The notes below the pieces were generated by a model. The model saw only the letters and a program-made list of their open reading frames with translations. It made no database searches and had not been told where the DNA came from. Both the position numbers and the translations under genes were made by a program. A stretch of DNA of 64,000 nucleotides, taken from Oerskovia jenensis (GTDB lineage: Bacteria; Actinomycetota; Actinomycetes; Actinomycetales; Cellulomonadaceae). Position 1 is the stretch's first letter. The number at the start of each line of letters is the position of its first letter. This document shows positions 45,642-55,465 of the stretch, in pieces. The DNA is taken from positions 3,224,001 to 3,288,000 of the forward strand of contig NZ_JAFBBO010000001.1 of the NCBI RefSeq assembly GCF_016907235.1, read 5' to 3'.

Positions 45642-47132
45642 GTGACCCCCGCCCGGCACCTGACCGAGGTGGACGTCGTCGTCGTCGGGTCGGGTCCCAA
45701 CGGGCTCGCCGCAGCCGTGACGTGCGCGCGGGCAGGGCTGTCCGTGCGCGTCCTGGAGGCGCAGCCCACCGTCGGCGGCGGCTCTCGCACCCTGGACCTC
45801 GGTCTGGCCGACGGCCTGGTCCACGACATCTGCTCGGCCGTGCACCCCATGGCCTGGGCGTCGCCGTTCTTCCAGGCTTTCGACCTGCCCTCGCGCGGCG
45901 TCGAGCTGCTCGTCCCGGAGGTCTCGTACGCCCAGCCGCTGCCGGGCGGTCGCGCGGGGATCGCCTACCGGGACCTCGACCGGACGGTCGACGGCCTGGG
46001 GCCCGACGGCGCCGCGTGGCGCTCGCTCCTCGGCTCGCTGTCCCGGCAGCCCGGGCACGCGGTCGCGACGGCGCTCGGCGACAAGCGCAGCATCCCGGCG
46101 GGCCTCCTCCCGCACGGGGTACCGACCGCGGCTCGTCTCGTGCGCGGGGTGCTCGAGCAGGGCACCGGCCTGTGGGACCGGCGCTTCGTGGGGGACGTCG
46201 CACCGGCCCTCCTCACGGGGGTCGCGGCCCACGGGATCGGCCCCGTGCCGTCGCTCGCGTCGGCCGGGATCGCGATGCTCCTCGGGTCGCTCGCGCACTC
46301 CGAGGGTGGCTGGCCGATCCCCCGCGGGGGGTCGGGGGCGATCGTGACCGCGCTGGTCGCGGACCTCGAGGCGCACGGCGGCGAGGTCGTGACCGACCAC
46401 CCCGTCCGCTCGGAGGCGGACCTCCCGCCCGCGCGCGCGATCGTCTTCGACACGACGCCCCGCACGGTCGTCGAGGTCTTCGGGTCTCGTCTGACGGGCC
46501 GGGCCGCGCGGGCGCTCACGGCGTTCCCGTACGGCAACGCCGCGGCCAAGGTCGACTTCGTGCTGCGCGGGCCGGTGCCTTGGCAGCACCCCGAGGTGGG
46601 TCGGGCGGGGACGGTCCACGTCGGCGGCACGCGGGCCGAGATGGCCGCGGCGGAGGCCGCGGTCGCCGAGGGCGGGCACGCCGAGCGTCCCATGGTGCTC
46701 GTGAGCGACCCGTCGGTTGTCGACCCGTCCCGCCGCGTGGGGGACCTGCGCCCCCTGTGGACGTACGCGCACGTCCCCGCGGGCTCGACGCTCGACGTCA
46801 CGGAGGCGATCACCGCCCAGATCGAGCGTTTCGCACCCGGCTTCCGCGACGTCGTCGTGACCTCGCGGTGCGTTCCCGCCGCGCGCATGAGCGAGCACAA
46901 CGCCAACTACGTGGGTGGGGACATCGCGGCGGGGGCGGTCAACCTGTGGAGGGTCGTCGCGCGCCCGACCGCTCGCCTCGACCCGTACGCGACGGGCCTC
47001 GACGGCGTCTACCTCTGCTCGGCCTCCACGCCGCCGGGTCCAGGGGTGCACGGGCTCGGCGGCTGGTACGCGGCCCAACGCGTGCTCCGCCGAGAGTTCG
47101 ACGTGCCGCACCTGCCACGTCTGACGCCCTGA
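45642..47132 (+). CDS. FAD-dependent oxidoreductase (phytoene desaturase/amine oxidase-like)
   Basis: 496 residues. The N-terminal FAD motif VVVGSGPNGLAAAVTCARAGLSVRVLEAQ and GGGSRTLDL, then a distal GLDGVYLCSASTPPGPGVHGLGGWYAA, place it with the carotenoid desaturase-like NAD(P)/FAD oxidoreductases. No carotenoid genes are near, so the substrate cannot be named. GTG 45642 starts directly before the fold; the longer reading upstream overlaps the cold-shock gene. Length is normal for the family. Confidence 0.85.
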   Translation: MTPARHLTEVDVVVVGSGPNGLAAAVTCARAGLSVRVLEAQPTVGGGSRTLDLGLADGLVHDICSAVHPMAWASPFFQAFDLPSRGVELLVPEVSYAQPLPGGRAGIAYRDLDRTVDGLGPDGAAWRSLLGSLSRQPGHAVATALGDKRSIPAGLLPHGVPTAARLVRGVLEQGTGLWDRRFVGDVAPALLTGVAAHGIGPVPSLASAGIAMLLGSLAHSEGGWPIPRGGSGAIVTALVADLEAHGGEVVTDHPVRSEADLPPARAIVFDTTPRTVVEVFGSRLTGRAARALTAFPYGNAAAKVDFVLRGPVPWQHPEVGRAGTVHVGGTRAEMAAAEAAVAEGGHAERPMVLVSDPSVVDPSRRVGDLRPLWTYAHVPAGSTLDVTEAITAQIERFAPGFRDVVVTSRCVPAARMSEHNANYVGGDIAAGAVNLWRVVARPTARLDPYATGLDGVYLCSASTPPGPGVHGLGGWYAAQRVLRREFDVPHLPRLTP

Positions 47133-47167
47133 GGCCCTGACGCCCTGACCAGACGTCGACCGTCGGC

Positions 47168-48622
47168 TCAGGGAAGCACGGCCGCTGCCGCGCGCTGGTC
47201 CTCGAGCTCGACGAGGGTCAGCACCACGAGCGACGAGCTCCACGTGAGCGGCGCGACCGCCGCGGGCGAACCGTCCGCCAGGACCTTCTCCGGGATCGCA
47301 CCCGAGGCCGTGCGGTGGGTGTCGAGCCAGTCGAGCCAGCTCTCGGCGGCCTCGACCTCACCGGTCGAGGCCCCGGCCAGCGCGAACAGGGCCGTCTGGG
47401 GCGTCCACGAGATGCCGTCCGTCCGCCAGCCCGCTCCGGGAGCGACCCCGCCCGCGGGGCGGAGCATCGACATGACCGACGACCGCCACGCGTCGTCCGC
47501 CCCGGCGAGGGCCGTGGGCTGGAAGGGCGGCAGCGCGAAGGTCGTCGCCGCGTCCTGGGGGCCGCCCGACGCGTGCCGCGGGTAGCCCTGCGGGCCGAAG
47601 CGCTCCTCGATCGCCGTGCGCAGCCGGGCGGCGGCGCGAGCGGCGTCGGCCGCCGGTGCCCACTGCTCGCCGTCGGCGTAGATCGACCGAGCGGCCTCGA
47701 GGCCGGCGAGCAGGGGAGCCGCGGTGCCGAGCGTCAGCTCGGTCGGGTGGACCTCCCAGTAGTCGCTCGACGGGGGCGGGAGCGCGGTGTCCTCGTCGAG
47801 GATGCTCAGGACGTAGGCGGTCGACGCGTCGACGAGCGGGGCGAGCCGCTCGCGCGCCGCCGCCCGGTCCTGGGGGTCCTCGATCTGGTCGAGCACCGAC
47901 CAGGCCGACCACAACGCCCACCCGTTGCCGTCGGACTGGCTGCCCCGGTCGTCGGGCGCGCCCGAGGCATCGGGACGGTAGCGCGCCTGGAACGAGCCGT
48001 CGGCCTCCTGGACCGAACCGAGGAAGTCGAGGACCCGCGGGGCGTCGTCCACGTGCCCGGTGCGCGCGTAGGCCGCGGCCGTGAAGGACGCGTCACGCGG
48101 CCAGACGAAGCGCCACTTCGGCGAGGGGGCGGCGAGCGAGGCGCCGTTCTCGAGCGTCAGGGCGTGCAGGTCGAGCAGCGCGGCCTCTCCCAGGGCTGCG
48201 AAACGGGTGCCCTCCCCGGGGAGGTCTCCCGCGGCGAGCCAGGCCCGCGAGGCGTCAGCGGCACGTTCGGCGGCCCCGCCGTCCTGGACCAGGTCCGCGG
48301 TGACGGGAGCGCCGGCGATCACCGTCAGACGGTCGACCTCGCCGTCCCGGGGGTCGAGGCCGGCCTCGAGCCACCCGGGGTCGAGCGCGGCGGGGTCGAG
48401 GACCCTGCTGCCGTCGAGGTAGGTGGCCGCCATGCCGTCCGGGAGGCGGAGCAGGGAGCCGTCCCCGGCGATCGCGACGCCGTCCTGGTAGAGGTCGACG
48501 TGCACGTCGGTCGGTAGCGGGGCGGGGGTGGCGCCTGCGGTCACGAGCACCACGACGGGGGCGATCGCTGCCCCCAGCACCGCCAGTCGCCACCTCGTCG
48601 TCGCGAACCTCACAGTGCGCAT
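47168..48622 (-). CDS. glucoamylase-like (GH15-type) secreted protein
   Basis: 484 residues. An N-terminal hydrophobic segment (about 11-32) suggests a signal peptide or anchor. The core is an (alpha/alpha)6-type fold with WRFVWPRDASFTAAAYARTGH, DGNGWALWSAW, YWEVHPTELTLGTAAPLLAGLEAA and a final PLTWSSSLVVLTLVEL, resembling glycoside hydrolase family 15. I cannot confirm both catalytic glutamates by eye. ATG 48622 is given, but TAGGAT at 48621-48626 lies 7 bases before an in-frame GTG at 48613, so a leaderless start there (481 residues) is as likely. Confidence 0.72.
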   Translation of the reverse strand: MRTVRFATTRWRLAVLGAAIAPVVVLVTAGATPAPLPTDVHVDLYQDGVAIAGDGSLLRLPDGMAATYLDGSRVLDPAALDPGWLEAGLDPRDGEVDRLTVIAGAPVTADLVQDGGAAERAADASRAWLAAGDLPGEGTRFAALGEAALLDLHALTLENGASLAAPSPKWRFVWPRDASFTAAAYARTGHVDDAPRVLDFLGSVQEADGSFQARYRPDASGAPDDRGSQSDGNGWALWSAWSVLDQIEDPQDRAAARERLAPLVDASTAYVLSILDEDTALPPPSSDYWEVHPTELTLGTAAPLLAGLEAARSIYADGEQWAPAADAARAAARLRTAIEERFGPQGYPRHASGGPQDAATTFALPPFQPTALAGADDAWRSSVMSMLRPAGGVAPGAGWRTDGISWTPQTALFALAGASTGEVEAAESWLDWLDTHRTASGAIPEKVLADGSPAAVAPLTWSSSLVVLTLVELEDQRAAAAVLP

Positions 48623-48627
48623 CCTAG

Positions 48628-50490
<1,863 letters not shown>

Positions 50491-50508
50491 TCCGTCCGCT
50501 CACGCGGC

Positions 50509-50583
50509 CGGGCTCCTAGGAGCCCGCGCAGCCGAACCGAAGGGCCGTCCGGCCAGGGAGACCTGGTCCGGGCGGCCCTTCGG
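50509..50583. terminator. double hairpin after groEL
   Basis: A palindrome CGGGCTCC-TA-GGAGCCCG (50509-50526) is followed by a larger hairpin with arms 50537-50547 and 50573-50583 (CCGAAGGGCCG/CGGCCCTTCGG). Confidence 0.8.
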
Positions 50584-50686
50584 CGTTCCCGGGGGACGTC
50601 CACGTCGCCCTCGTCGAACGAGATGGCAGATTGTCGGCATCTGTCCGTTCCGTGGACGGCTCTTCCCAGGCGGGTGAAGTGTGTGC

Positions 50687-50720
50687 TTAGGTCTACCTCA
50701 GTGAGGGAAGGATTACCTAA
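50687..50720 (+). promoter_or_regulatory. DtxR/IdeR-like iron boxes before the siderophore operon
   Basis: TTAGGTCTACCTCA (50687-50700) is an imperfect palindrome of the iron-box half-site TTAGG. The adjoining 50702-50720 reads, on the minus strand, TTAGGTAATCCTTCCCTCA, 14 of 19 matches to the IdeR consensus TTAGGTTAGSCTAACCTAA. They lie 44-77 bases before the first gene in an AT-richer stretch, the right place to repress the operon when iron is plentiful. Confidence 0.7.
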
Positions 50721-50764
50721 CTCATTCAACTACCTCGCTTCATACGCCTGGCTCTGGGGGGACC

Positions 50765-51424
50765 ATGGGACTGCCGACGATCGCCGCCTACGACGGCCCG
50801 GCACCGCACGAGTACCCGAGCAACCGTGTGACGTGGCAGGTCGACCCTGCCCGTGCGGTGCTCCTCGTGCACGACATGCAGCAGTACTTCGTGAACGCGT
50901 TCGACCCGGCGTCGCCGGCCCTGCGCGACGCCGTCCACAACATCTCGCGGCTCGCGGCCTCGGCACGCGAGCTCGGCGTCCCGGTGGTCCTGACCGCCCA
51001 GCCTCCCGCGCAGCAGCCCGCGGACCGTGGCCTGCTCACGGACTTCTGGGGCCCGGGCATCCCCGACGACGGCTCGGACGTCGTGATCGACGCGCTCGCT
51101 CCGCAGCCCGGGGACGTCGTGCTGACCAAGTGGCGCTACGACGCGTTCGTGCGCACCGGGCTGCGGGACCTCCTGCGTGAGCAGGGGCGCGACCAGCTCG
51201 TCGTGACGGGCGTCTACGCCCACATCGGCTGCCTCGTCACGGCGTGCGACGCGTTCATGCACGACGTCCAGCCCTTCCTCGTCGGCGACGCCGTCGCGGA
51301 CTTCTCGCTCGCCCACCACCGTCAGGCCCTGGCCTGGGCCGCGGACCGGTGCGCGGTCGTGGCGACGACGGACGACGTGCTGACCCACCTCGGGGCGCGC
51401 GTCCCCGCGGTGGCGGGGGCATGA
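50765..51424 (+). CDS. isochorismatase (2,3-dihydro-2,3-dihydroxybenzoate synthase), no carrier domain
   Basis: Hydrolyses isochorismate to dihydrodihydroxybenzoate and pyruvate in catechol siderophore synthesis. 219 residues matching the N-terminal domain of EntB/DhbB: ARAVLLVHDMQQYFV with Asp37, TKWRYDAF with Lys122 and VTGVYAHIGCLVTA with Cys156. Unlike EntB it ends without the aryl carrier domain; that domain is a separate gene at 57632. ATG 50765 follows GGGGGG. Stop overlaps the next start. First gene of the operon behind the iron boxes. Confidence 0.92.
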   Translation: MGLPTIAAYDGPAPHEYPSNRVTWQVDPARAVLLVHDMQQYFVNAFDPASPALRDAVHNISRLAASARELGVPVVLTAQPPAQQPADRGLLTDFWGPGIPDDGSDVVIDALAPQPGDVVLTKWRYDAFVRTGLRDLLREQGRDQLVVTGVYAHIGCLVTACDAFMHDVQPFLVGDAVADFSLAHHRQALAWAADRCAVVATTDDVLTHLGARVPAVAGA

Positions 51425-52296
51425 GCGCGCGCGTCGCTCTCGTGACCGGTGCCGCGGGCGGCATCGGTGCCGCAGTCGCGGACGCGCTCGCGGCGCAGGG
51501 CTACGTGGTGGTCGCGGCGGACGTCGGCGAGCGCGTCCCGCACGCGTCCCCGGCCGCCGGCGCGCCCGACGTCCCGGCGGCACAGGACGACGCCTGCACG
51601 AGCACGCAGGACGAGCCCAGCGGATCCGGGACGCGGAGCGCTTCGGTGCCCGGCCCCGTGGTCCCGGTCCGTCTCGACGTGACCGACGAGGCGGACGTCG
51701 TGCGCGTCGTCCGCTGGGTCGAGGACGAGATCGGCCCGCTCCAGGTCCTCGTCAACGCTGCGGGCGTCCTGAGCCCTGGCGTCGTGACCGAGTCCTCGCT
51801 CACGGACTGGCAGCGCATGCTCGCGGTCAACGCGACCGGTGTGTACCTGGTCTCGCGCGAGGTCGCGCGATGTCTGTCCTCCCGTCGGCGGGGCGCGATC
51901 GTCACGGTCGCGTCGAACGCCGCGGGGGTCCCGCGCGTCGGGATGGCGGCGTACGCGGCCTCCAAGGCCGCGGCGTCGAGCCTGACGCGGTCGCTCGGTC
52001 TCGAGCTCGCGCCGTACGGGGTGCGCTGCAACGTGGTCTCGCCGGGCTCGACCCGCACGCCCATGCTCGCGGCGCTCGCCGGGTCGCCGGGCCCGGACGA
52101 CCTGCGGGTCCTCGACGAGTCGGCCGAGGCGCGGGTCGTGGCCGGGGTGCCGGCGGACTTCCGGCTCGGCATCCCGCTCGGACGGCTCGCCGAGGTGCAG
52201 GACGTGGCCGACGCCGTCGCCTTCCTCGCCTCGGACGCGGCCCGGCACATCACGGTCCACGAGCTCGTGGTCGACGGCGGCGCCACGCTCCGCTGA
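51421..52296 (+). CDS. dhbA: 2,3-dihydro-2,3-dihydroxybenzoate dehydrogenase
   Basis: Oxidises the isochorismatase product to 2,3-dihydroxybenzoate with NAD. 291 residues, a short-chain dehydrogenase. TGAAGGIGAAVADAL binds NAD, NAAG follows, the catalytic Ser lies in VTVASNAAG and Tyr/Lys in AAYAASKAA. The end HELVVDGGATL is EntA-like. About 45 low-complexity residues are inserted after the second strand (about 37-82, Ala/Pro/Ser/Thr-rich), making it longer than the usual 250. ATG 51421 overlaps the upstream stop. Confidence 0.93.
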   Translation: MSARVALVTGAAGGIGAAVADALAAQGYVVVAADVGERVPHASPAAGAPDVPAAQDDACTSTQDEPSGSGTRSASVPGPVVPVRLDVTDEADVVRVVRWVEDEIGPLQVLVNAAGVLSPGVVTESSLTDWQRMLAVNATGVYLVSREVARCLSSRRRGAIVTVASNAAGVPRVGMAAYAASKAAASSLTRSLGLELAPYGVRCNVVSPGSTRTPMLAALAGSPGPDDLRVLDESAEARVVAGVPADFRLGIPLGRLAEVQDVADAVAFLASDAARHITVHELVVDGGATLR

Positions 52297-52388
52297 CCGC
52301 TGCGCCCCACCCCCCGCACGACCTCTCGCACGTCACCCTGCTGACGATCCCGCAGGTACACGATCCCCATCGACACCGAGGACGCCTC

Positions 52389-53744
52389 ATGACCGGCTTC
52401 ACCGTGCTCGACGACCCGGCAGGTACCGCGGTCGCGCTCGACCCGGCGCACGCGCGCCGCCACCACGCCCCGACGGCCCCGACCGCCCCGACCGGCTCGT
52501 CGGGCACCGCCCTGCCCGACGACGGCGGTCCCCTGGGGCACGCCGAGTTCCGTCTCGCGTCGCCCGACGTGGGCCTCGTCGCGCACGGGGTGCGCGAGCG
52601 CCTCGACGTGCCCTCGTGGGACGGCCCGACGGTCGCCGCCGCGGCGCGTGACCTGCTCGCACGTGCCGCGTCCGCCCGCTGGGCCGGGGAGCCCGCTCCG
52701 ATCCTCGTGGGCACGATCCCGTTCGACTCCTCGCGTCCCGCGCACCTCGTCGTCCCGGCGTACCAGTCGTGGCGGCCCGTCGGCGCGGGGCAGGGTGCGC
52801 AGAGCGACCGTGCCCCCCTCGGCCCGACCGGCACGGGTGCCGCGAGGACCTCCGACGCGTCCGCCGCGGAACAGGTCCACCCCGTGGTGGCGGCTGCGTC
52901 CGCTCCCACCGGCCTGCCCGGACGTGACGACGCGGTCTTCCGCGCCGCCGTCGGGCGGGCGGTGTCCCAGCTCGAGGACGGCGTGGCCGAGAAGGTCGTC
53001 CTCGCGCGCACCCTCGACGTGTCCGCGCCCGCCCCGCTCGACCGGGGCGCGGTGCGCGCCGCGATGCGGCGGGCGAACCCGGACGCGTACGTGTTCGACG
53101 TCGAGCTGCCCGGTGACCAGGGGCACCTGGTCGGGGCGAGCCCCGAGCTCCTGGTCTCGGTGCGCGACGGCGTGCTGCACAGCCACCCGCTCGCGGGGTC
53201 GGCGCCGCGCTCGGCCGACCCCGCGGAGGACCGCGCGACCGCACAGCGGCTCCTGACGTCCGAGAAGGACCTGCGTGAGCACGCGTTCGTGACCGACGCG
53301 ATCCGCGAGGTGCTGCGCGGATTCGTCGCCCACGAGGACGACCTGGACGTGCCGGCCACCCCGGAGCTCGTCGCGACGTCGCACCTGTGGCACCTGGGCA
53401 CACCCGTCACGGCACGGCTGAAGCCCGGCACGTCGGTGCTCGACGTCGTGTACGCGCTGCACCCCACGCCCGCGGTCTGCGGGCACCCGCAGGACGCTGC
53501 GCGCGAGCTCATCGGGTCGCTCGAACCGTTCGACCGCGGCTTCTACACGGGCCTCGTCGGCTGGGCGGACCAGGCCGGGAACGGCGAGTGGGCGATCGTG
53601 CTGCGCTGCGGCGTGGTGCGCGGCGCCGACGTGCGCCTGTTCGCGGGGGCAGGCGTCGTCGTCGGGTCCACGCCCGAGGGCGAGCACGCCGAGACCGCCG
53701 TGAAGTTCTCGACGCTGCTCTCCGCGCTGGGGAGCGTGTCGTGA
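52389..53744 (+). CDS. dhbC: isochorismate synthase
   Basis: Converts chorismate to isochorismate, the entry step of dihydroxybenzoate synthesis. 451 residues of the chorismate-binding family: EKVVLARTLDV, HLVGASPELLVSV, HPLAGSAPRS, SEKDLREHAFV, LWHLGTPVTARL, ALHPTPAVCGHP and FDRGFYTGLVGW, which line the active site and magnesium site. Its N-terminal part has Ala/Pro/Thr-rich insertions (near 27-45 and 140-165). ATG 52389 is 92 bases after dhbA, the only sizeable gap in this operon. Stop overlaps dhbE. Confidence 0.94.
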   Translation: MTGFTVLDDPAGTAVALDPAHARRHHAPTAPTAPTGSSGTALPDDGGPLGHAEFRLASPDVGLVAHGVRERLDVPSWDGPTVAAAARDLLARAASARWAGEPAPILVGTIPFDSSRPAHLVVPAYQSWRPVGAGQGAQSDRAPLGPTGTGAARTSDASAAEQVHPVVAAASAPTGLPGRDDAVFRAAVGRAVSQLEDGVAEKVVLARTLDVSAPAPLDRGAVRAAMRRANPDAYVFDVELPGDQGHLVGASPELLVSVRDGVLHSHPLAGSAPRSADPAEDRATAQRLLTSEKDLREHAFVTDAIREVLRGFVAHEDDLDVPATPELVATSHLWHLGTPVTARLKPGTSVLDVVYALHPTPAVCGHPQDAARELIGSLEPFDRGFYTGLVGWADQAGNGEWAIVLRCGVVRGADVRLFAGAGVVVGSTPEGEHAETAVKFSTLLSALGSVS

Positions 53745-55465
53745 CGGCCGCCCCCCGGGTGCGCCCCGCGCCCCACCTGCTCGACGGCGTCGTGCCCGTC
53801 CCCGCCGAGGCCGCGGACCGCTACCGCGCGGCCGGGTTCTGGACCGACCAGACGCTCGGCTCGCTCGTGCGCGACGCCGCGGCCGCCCGGCCCGACGCGA
53901 CCGCGCTCGTCGACACGGACCGCAGCCTGACCTACGCGGACCTGGACCGCTCGGCCGACGACCTCGCGCACGGCTTCGCGGCGCTCGGGCTGCGCCGAGG
54001 AGATCGCGTCGTCGTGCAGCTCCCGAGCGCGTGCGAGCTGGTCGAGGTGCTGGTCGCGCTCGGCCGGTCGGGCATCGTTCCTGTCCTCGCGCTGCCCGCG
54101 CACCGGCGCGCCGAGGTCGAGTACTTCGCGAGCCACACGGACGCCGTCGCGCTCGTGGCCGCCGGGGTGGAGGCGGGATTCGACCACGCGGCCCTCGCCC
54201 GAGAGGTCGCCGGGACCGTGGCGTCGGTGCGGCACGTCGTCGCGACCCCCGCGGCGTACGCCGAGCAGCCGGACGCGCGCAGCTCGTTCACCGAGCACGC
54301 TCTCGGCGACCTGCGCCGATCGGACCTGACCACGGTCCGTGGGCCCTTCGAGGACGCCGCGCACCCGTCCGACGTCGTGCTCCTGCAGCTCTCGGGCGGG
54401 ACCACCGGCACGCCCAAGCTCATCCCGCGCACCCACGCCGACTACCTGTACTCGGTGCGCGAGAGCGCACGGATCTGCGGCCTGGGCCCCGGCTCCACCT
54501 ACCTCGCGACGCTGCCGGTCGCGCACAACTACGCCCTGACGTCTCCCGGCGTGCTCGGGGTCCTGCACGCGGGCGGGACCGTGGTCCTGTCCCCGCACGG
54601 CGCCCCGGACACGGCGTTCGCGCTCGTCGAGCGGCACCGCGTCACGCACGTGGCCCTCGTGCCGCCGCTCGCACACGTCTGGGCCGCCTCGCCGCTCGTC
54701 GCCACGCACGACCTCTCCTCGCTCCAGGTCCTCCAGGTCGGGGGAGCCAAGCTGGGGACGAGCGCGGCCGAGCGCCTGCTCGAGGTCTTCGGGGACACGC
54801 TCCAGCAGGTCTTCGGCATGGCCGAGGGGCTCGTCTGCTACACCCGGGCGGGCGACCCGCGCGAGGTCGTCGTCGGGACCCAGGGCCGGCCCATCTCGCC
54901 CGCCGACGAGGTCCTCGTCGTGGACGACCACGACGAGCCGGTCGCCGACGGGCAGCCGGGGCACCTGCTGACCCGCGGTCCCTACACGATCCGCGGCTAC
55001 TACCGGGCCCCCGAGCACGACGCGCGCTCCTTCACGGCCGACGGCTTCTACCGTACGGGCGACCTCGTGGTGCGCGACGCCGCGGGGTACCTCACGGTCG
55101 TCGGGCGCGCGAAGGAGCAGATCAACCGCGGGGGGGAGAAGATCGCTCCCGCCGAGGTCGAGAACCACCTGCGCGCCCACCCCGACGTGCTCGACGTGAG
55201 CGTCGTCGGCGAGATCGACGAGTACCTGGGCGAGCGTGCGGTCGCGCGCGTCGTCGCCCGGTCCGGTGCGGCGGCCCCGACCGGCCCCGCCCTGCGCCGG
55301 TTCCTGCGCGGACGCGGCATCGCCGCCTACAAGATCCCCGACCGCTTCGAGACCGTCGACGCGCTCGCCACCACCGCGGTCGGCAAGGTCGACCGCGCCC
55401 ACCCGGCCCCCGCTCCAGCGGGTGCCGCACCCGAACCCCGCACCCAGCCGTGGAGCCCGCGATGA
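53741..55465 (+). CDS. dhbE: 2,3-dihydroxybenzoate-AMP ligase
   Basis: Activates 2,3-dihydroxybenzoate as the adenylate and loads it onto the aryl carrier protein. 574 residues, a stand-alone adenylation domain. Motif A3 LQLSGGTTGTPKLIPRTH is at about 215, with LPVAHNYALTSPGVLG, QQVFGMAEGLVCYT, FYRTGDLVVRD, GRAKEQINRGGEKI and the terminal Lys in GKVDRA. HNYALTSPG is the aryl-acid pocket pattern of EntE/DhbE. GTG 53741 overlaps the dhbC stop. The last 30 residues are a Pro/Ala tail. Confidence 0.94.
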   Translation: MTAAPRVRPAPHLLDGVVPVPAEAADRYRAAGFWTDQTLGSLVRDAAAARPDATALVDTDRSLTYADLDRSADDLAHGFAALGLRRGDRVVVQLPSACELVEVLVALGRSGIVPVLALPAHRRAEVEYFASHTDAVALVAAGVEAGFDHAALAREVAGTVASVRHVVATPAAYAEQPDARSSFTEHALGDLRRSDLTTVRGPFEDAAHPSDVVLLQLSGGTTGTPKLIPRTHADYLYSVRESARICGLGPGSTYLATLPVAHNYALTSPGVLGVLHAGGTVVLSPHGAPDTAFALVERHRVTHVALVPPLAHVWAASPLVATHDLSSLQVLQVGGAKLGTSAAERLLEVFGDTLQQVFGMAEGLVCYTRAGDPREVVVGTQGRPISPADEVLVVDDHDEPVADGQPGHLLTRGPYTIRGYYRAPEHDARSFTADGFYRTGDLVVRDAAGYLTVVGRAKEQINRGGEKIAPAEVENHLRAHPDVLDVSVVGEIDEYLGERAVARVVARSGAAAPTGPALRRFLRGRGIAAYKIPDRFETVDALATTAVGKVDRAHPAPAPAGAAPEPRTQPWSPR

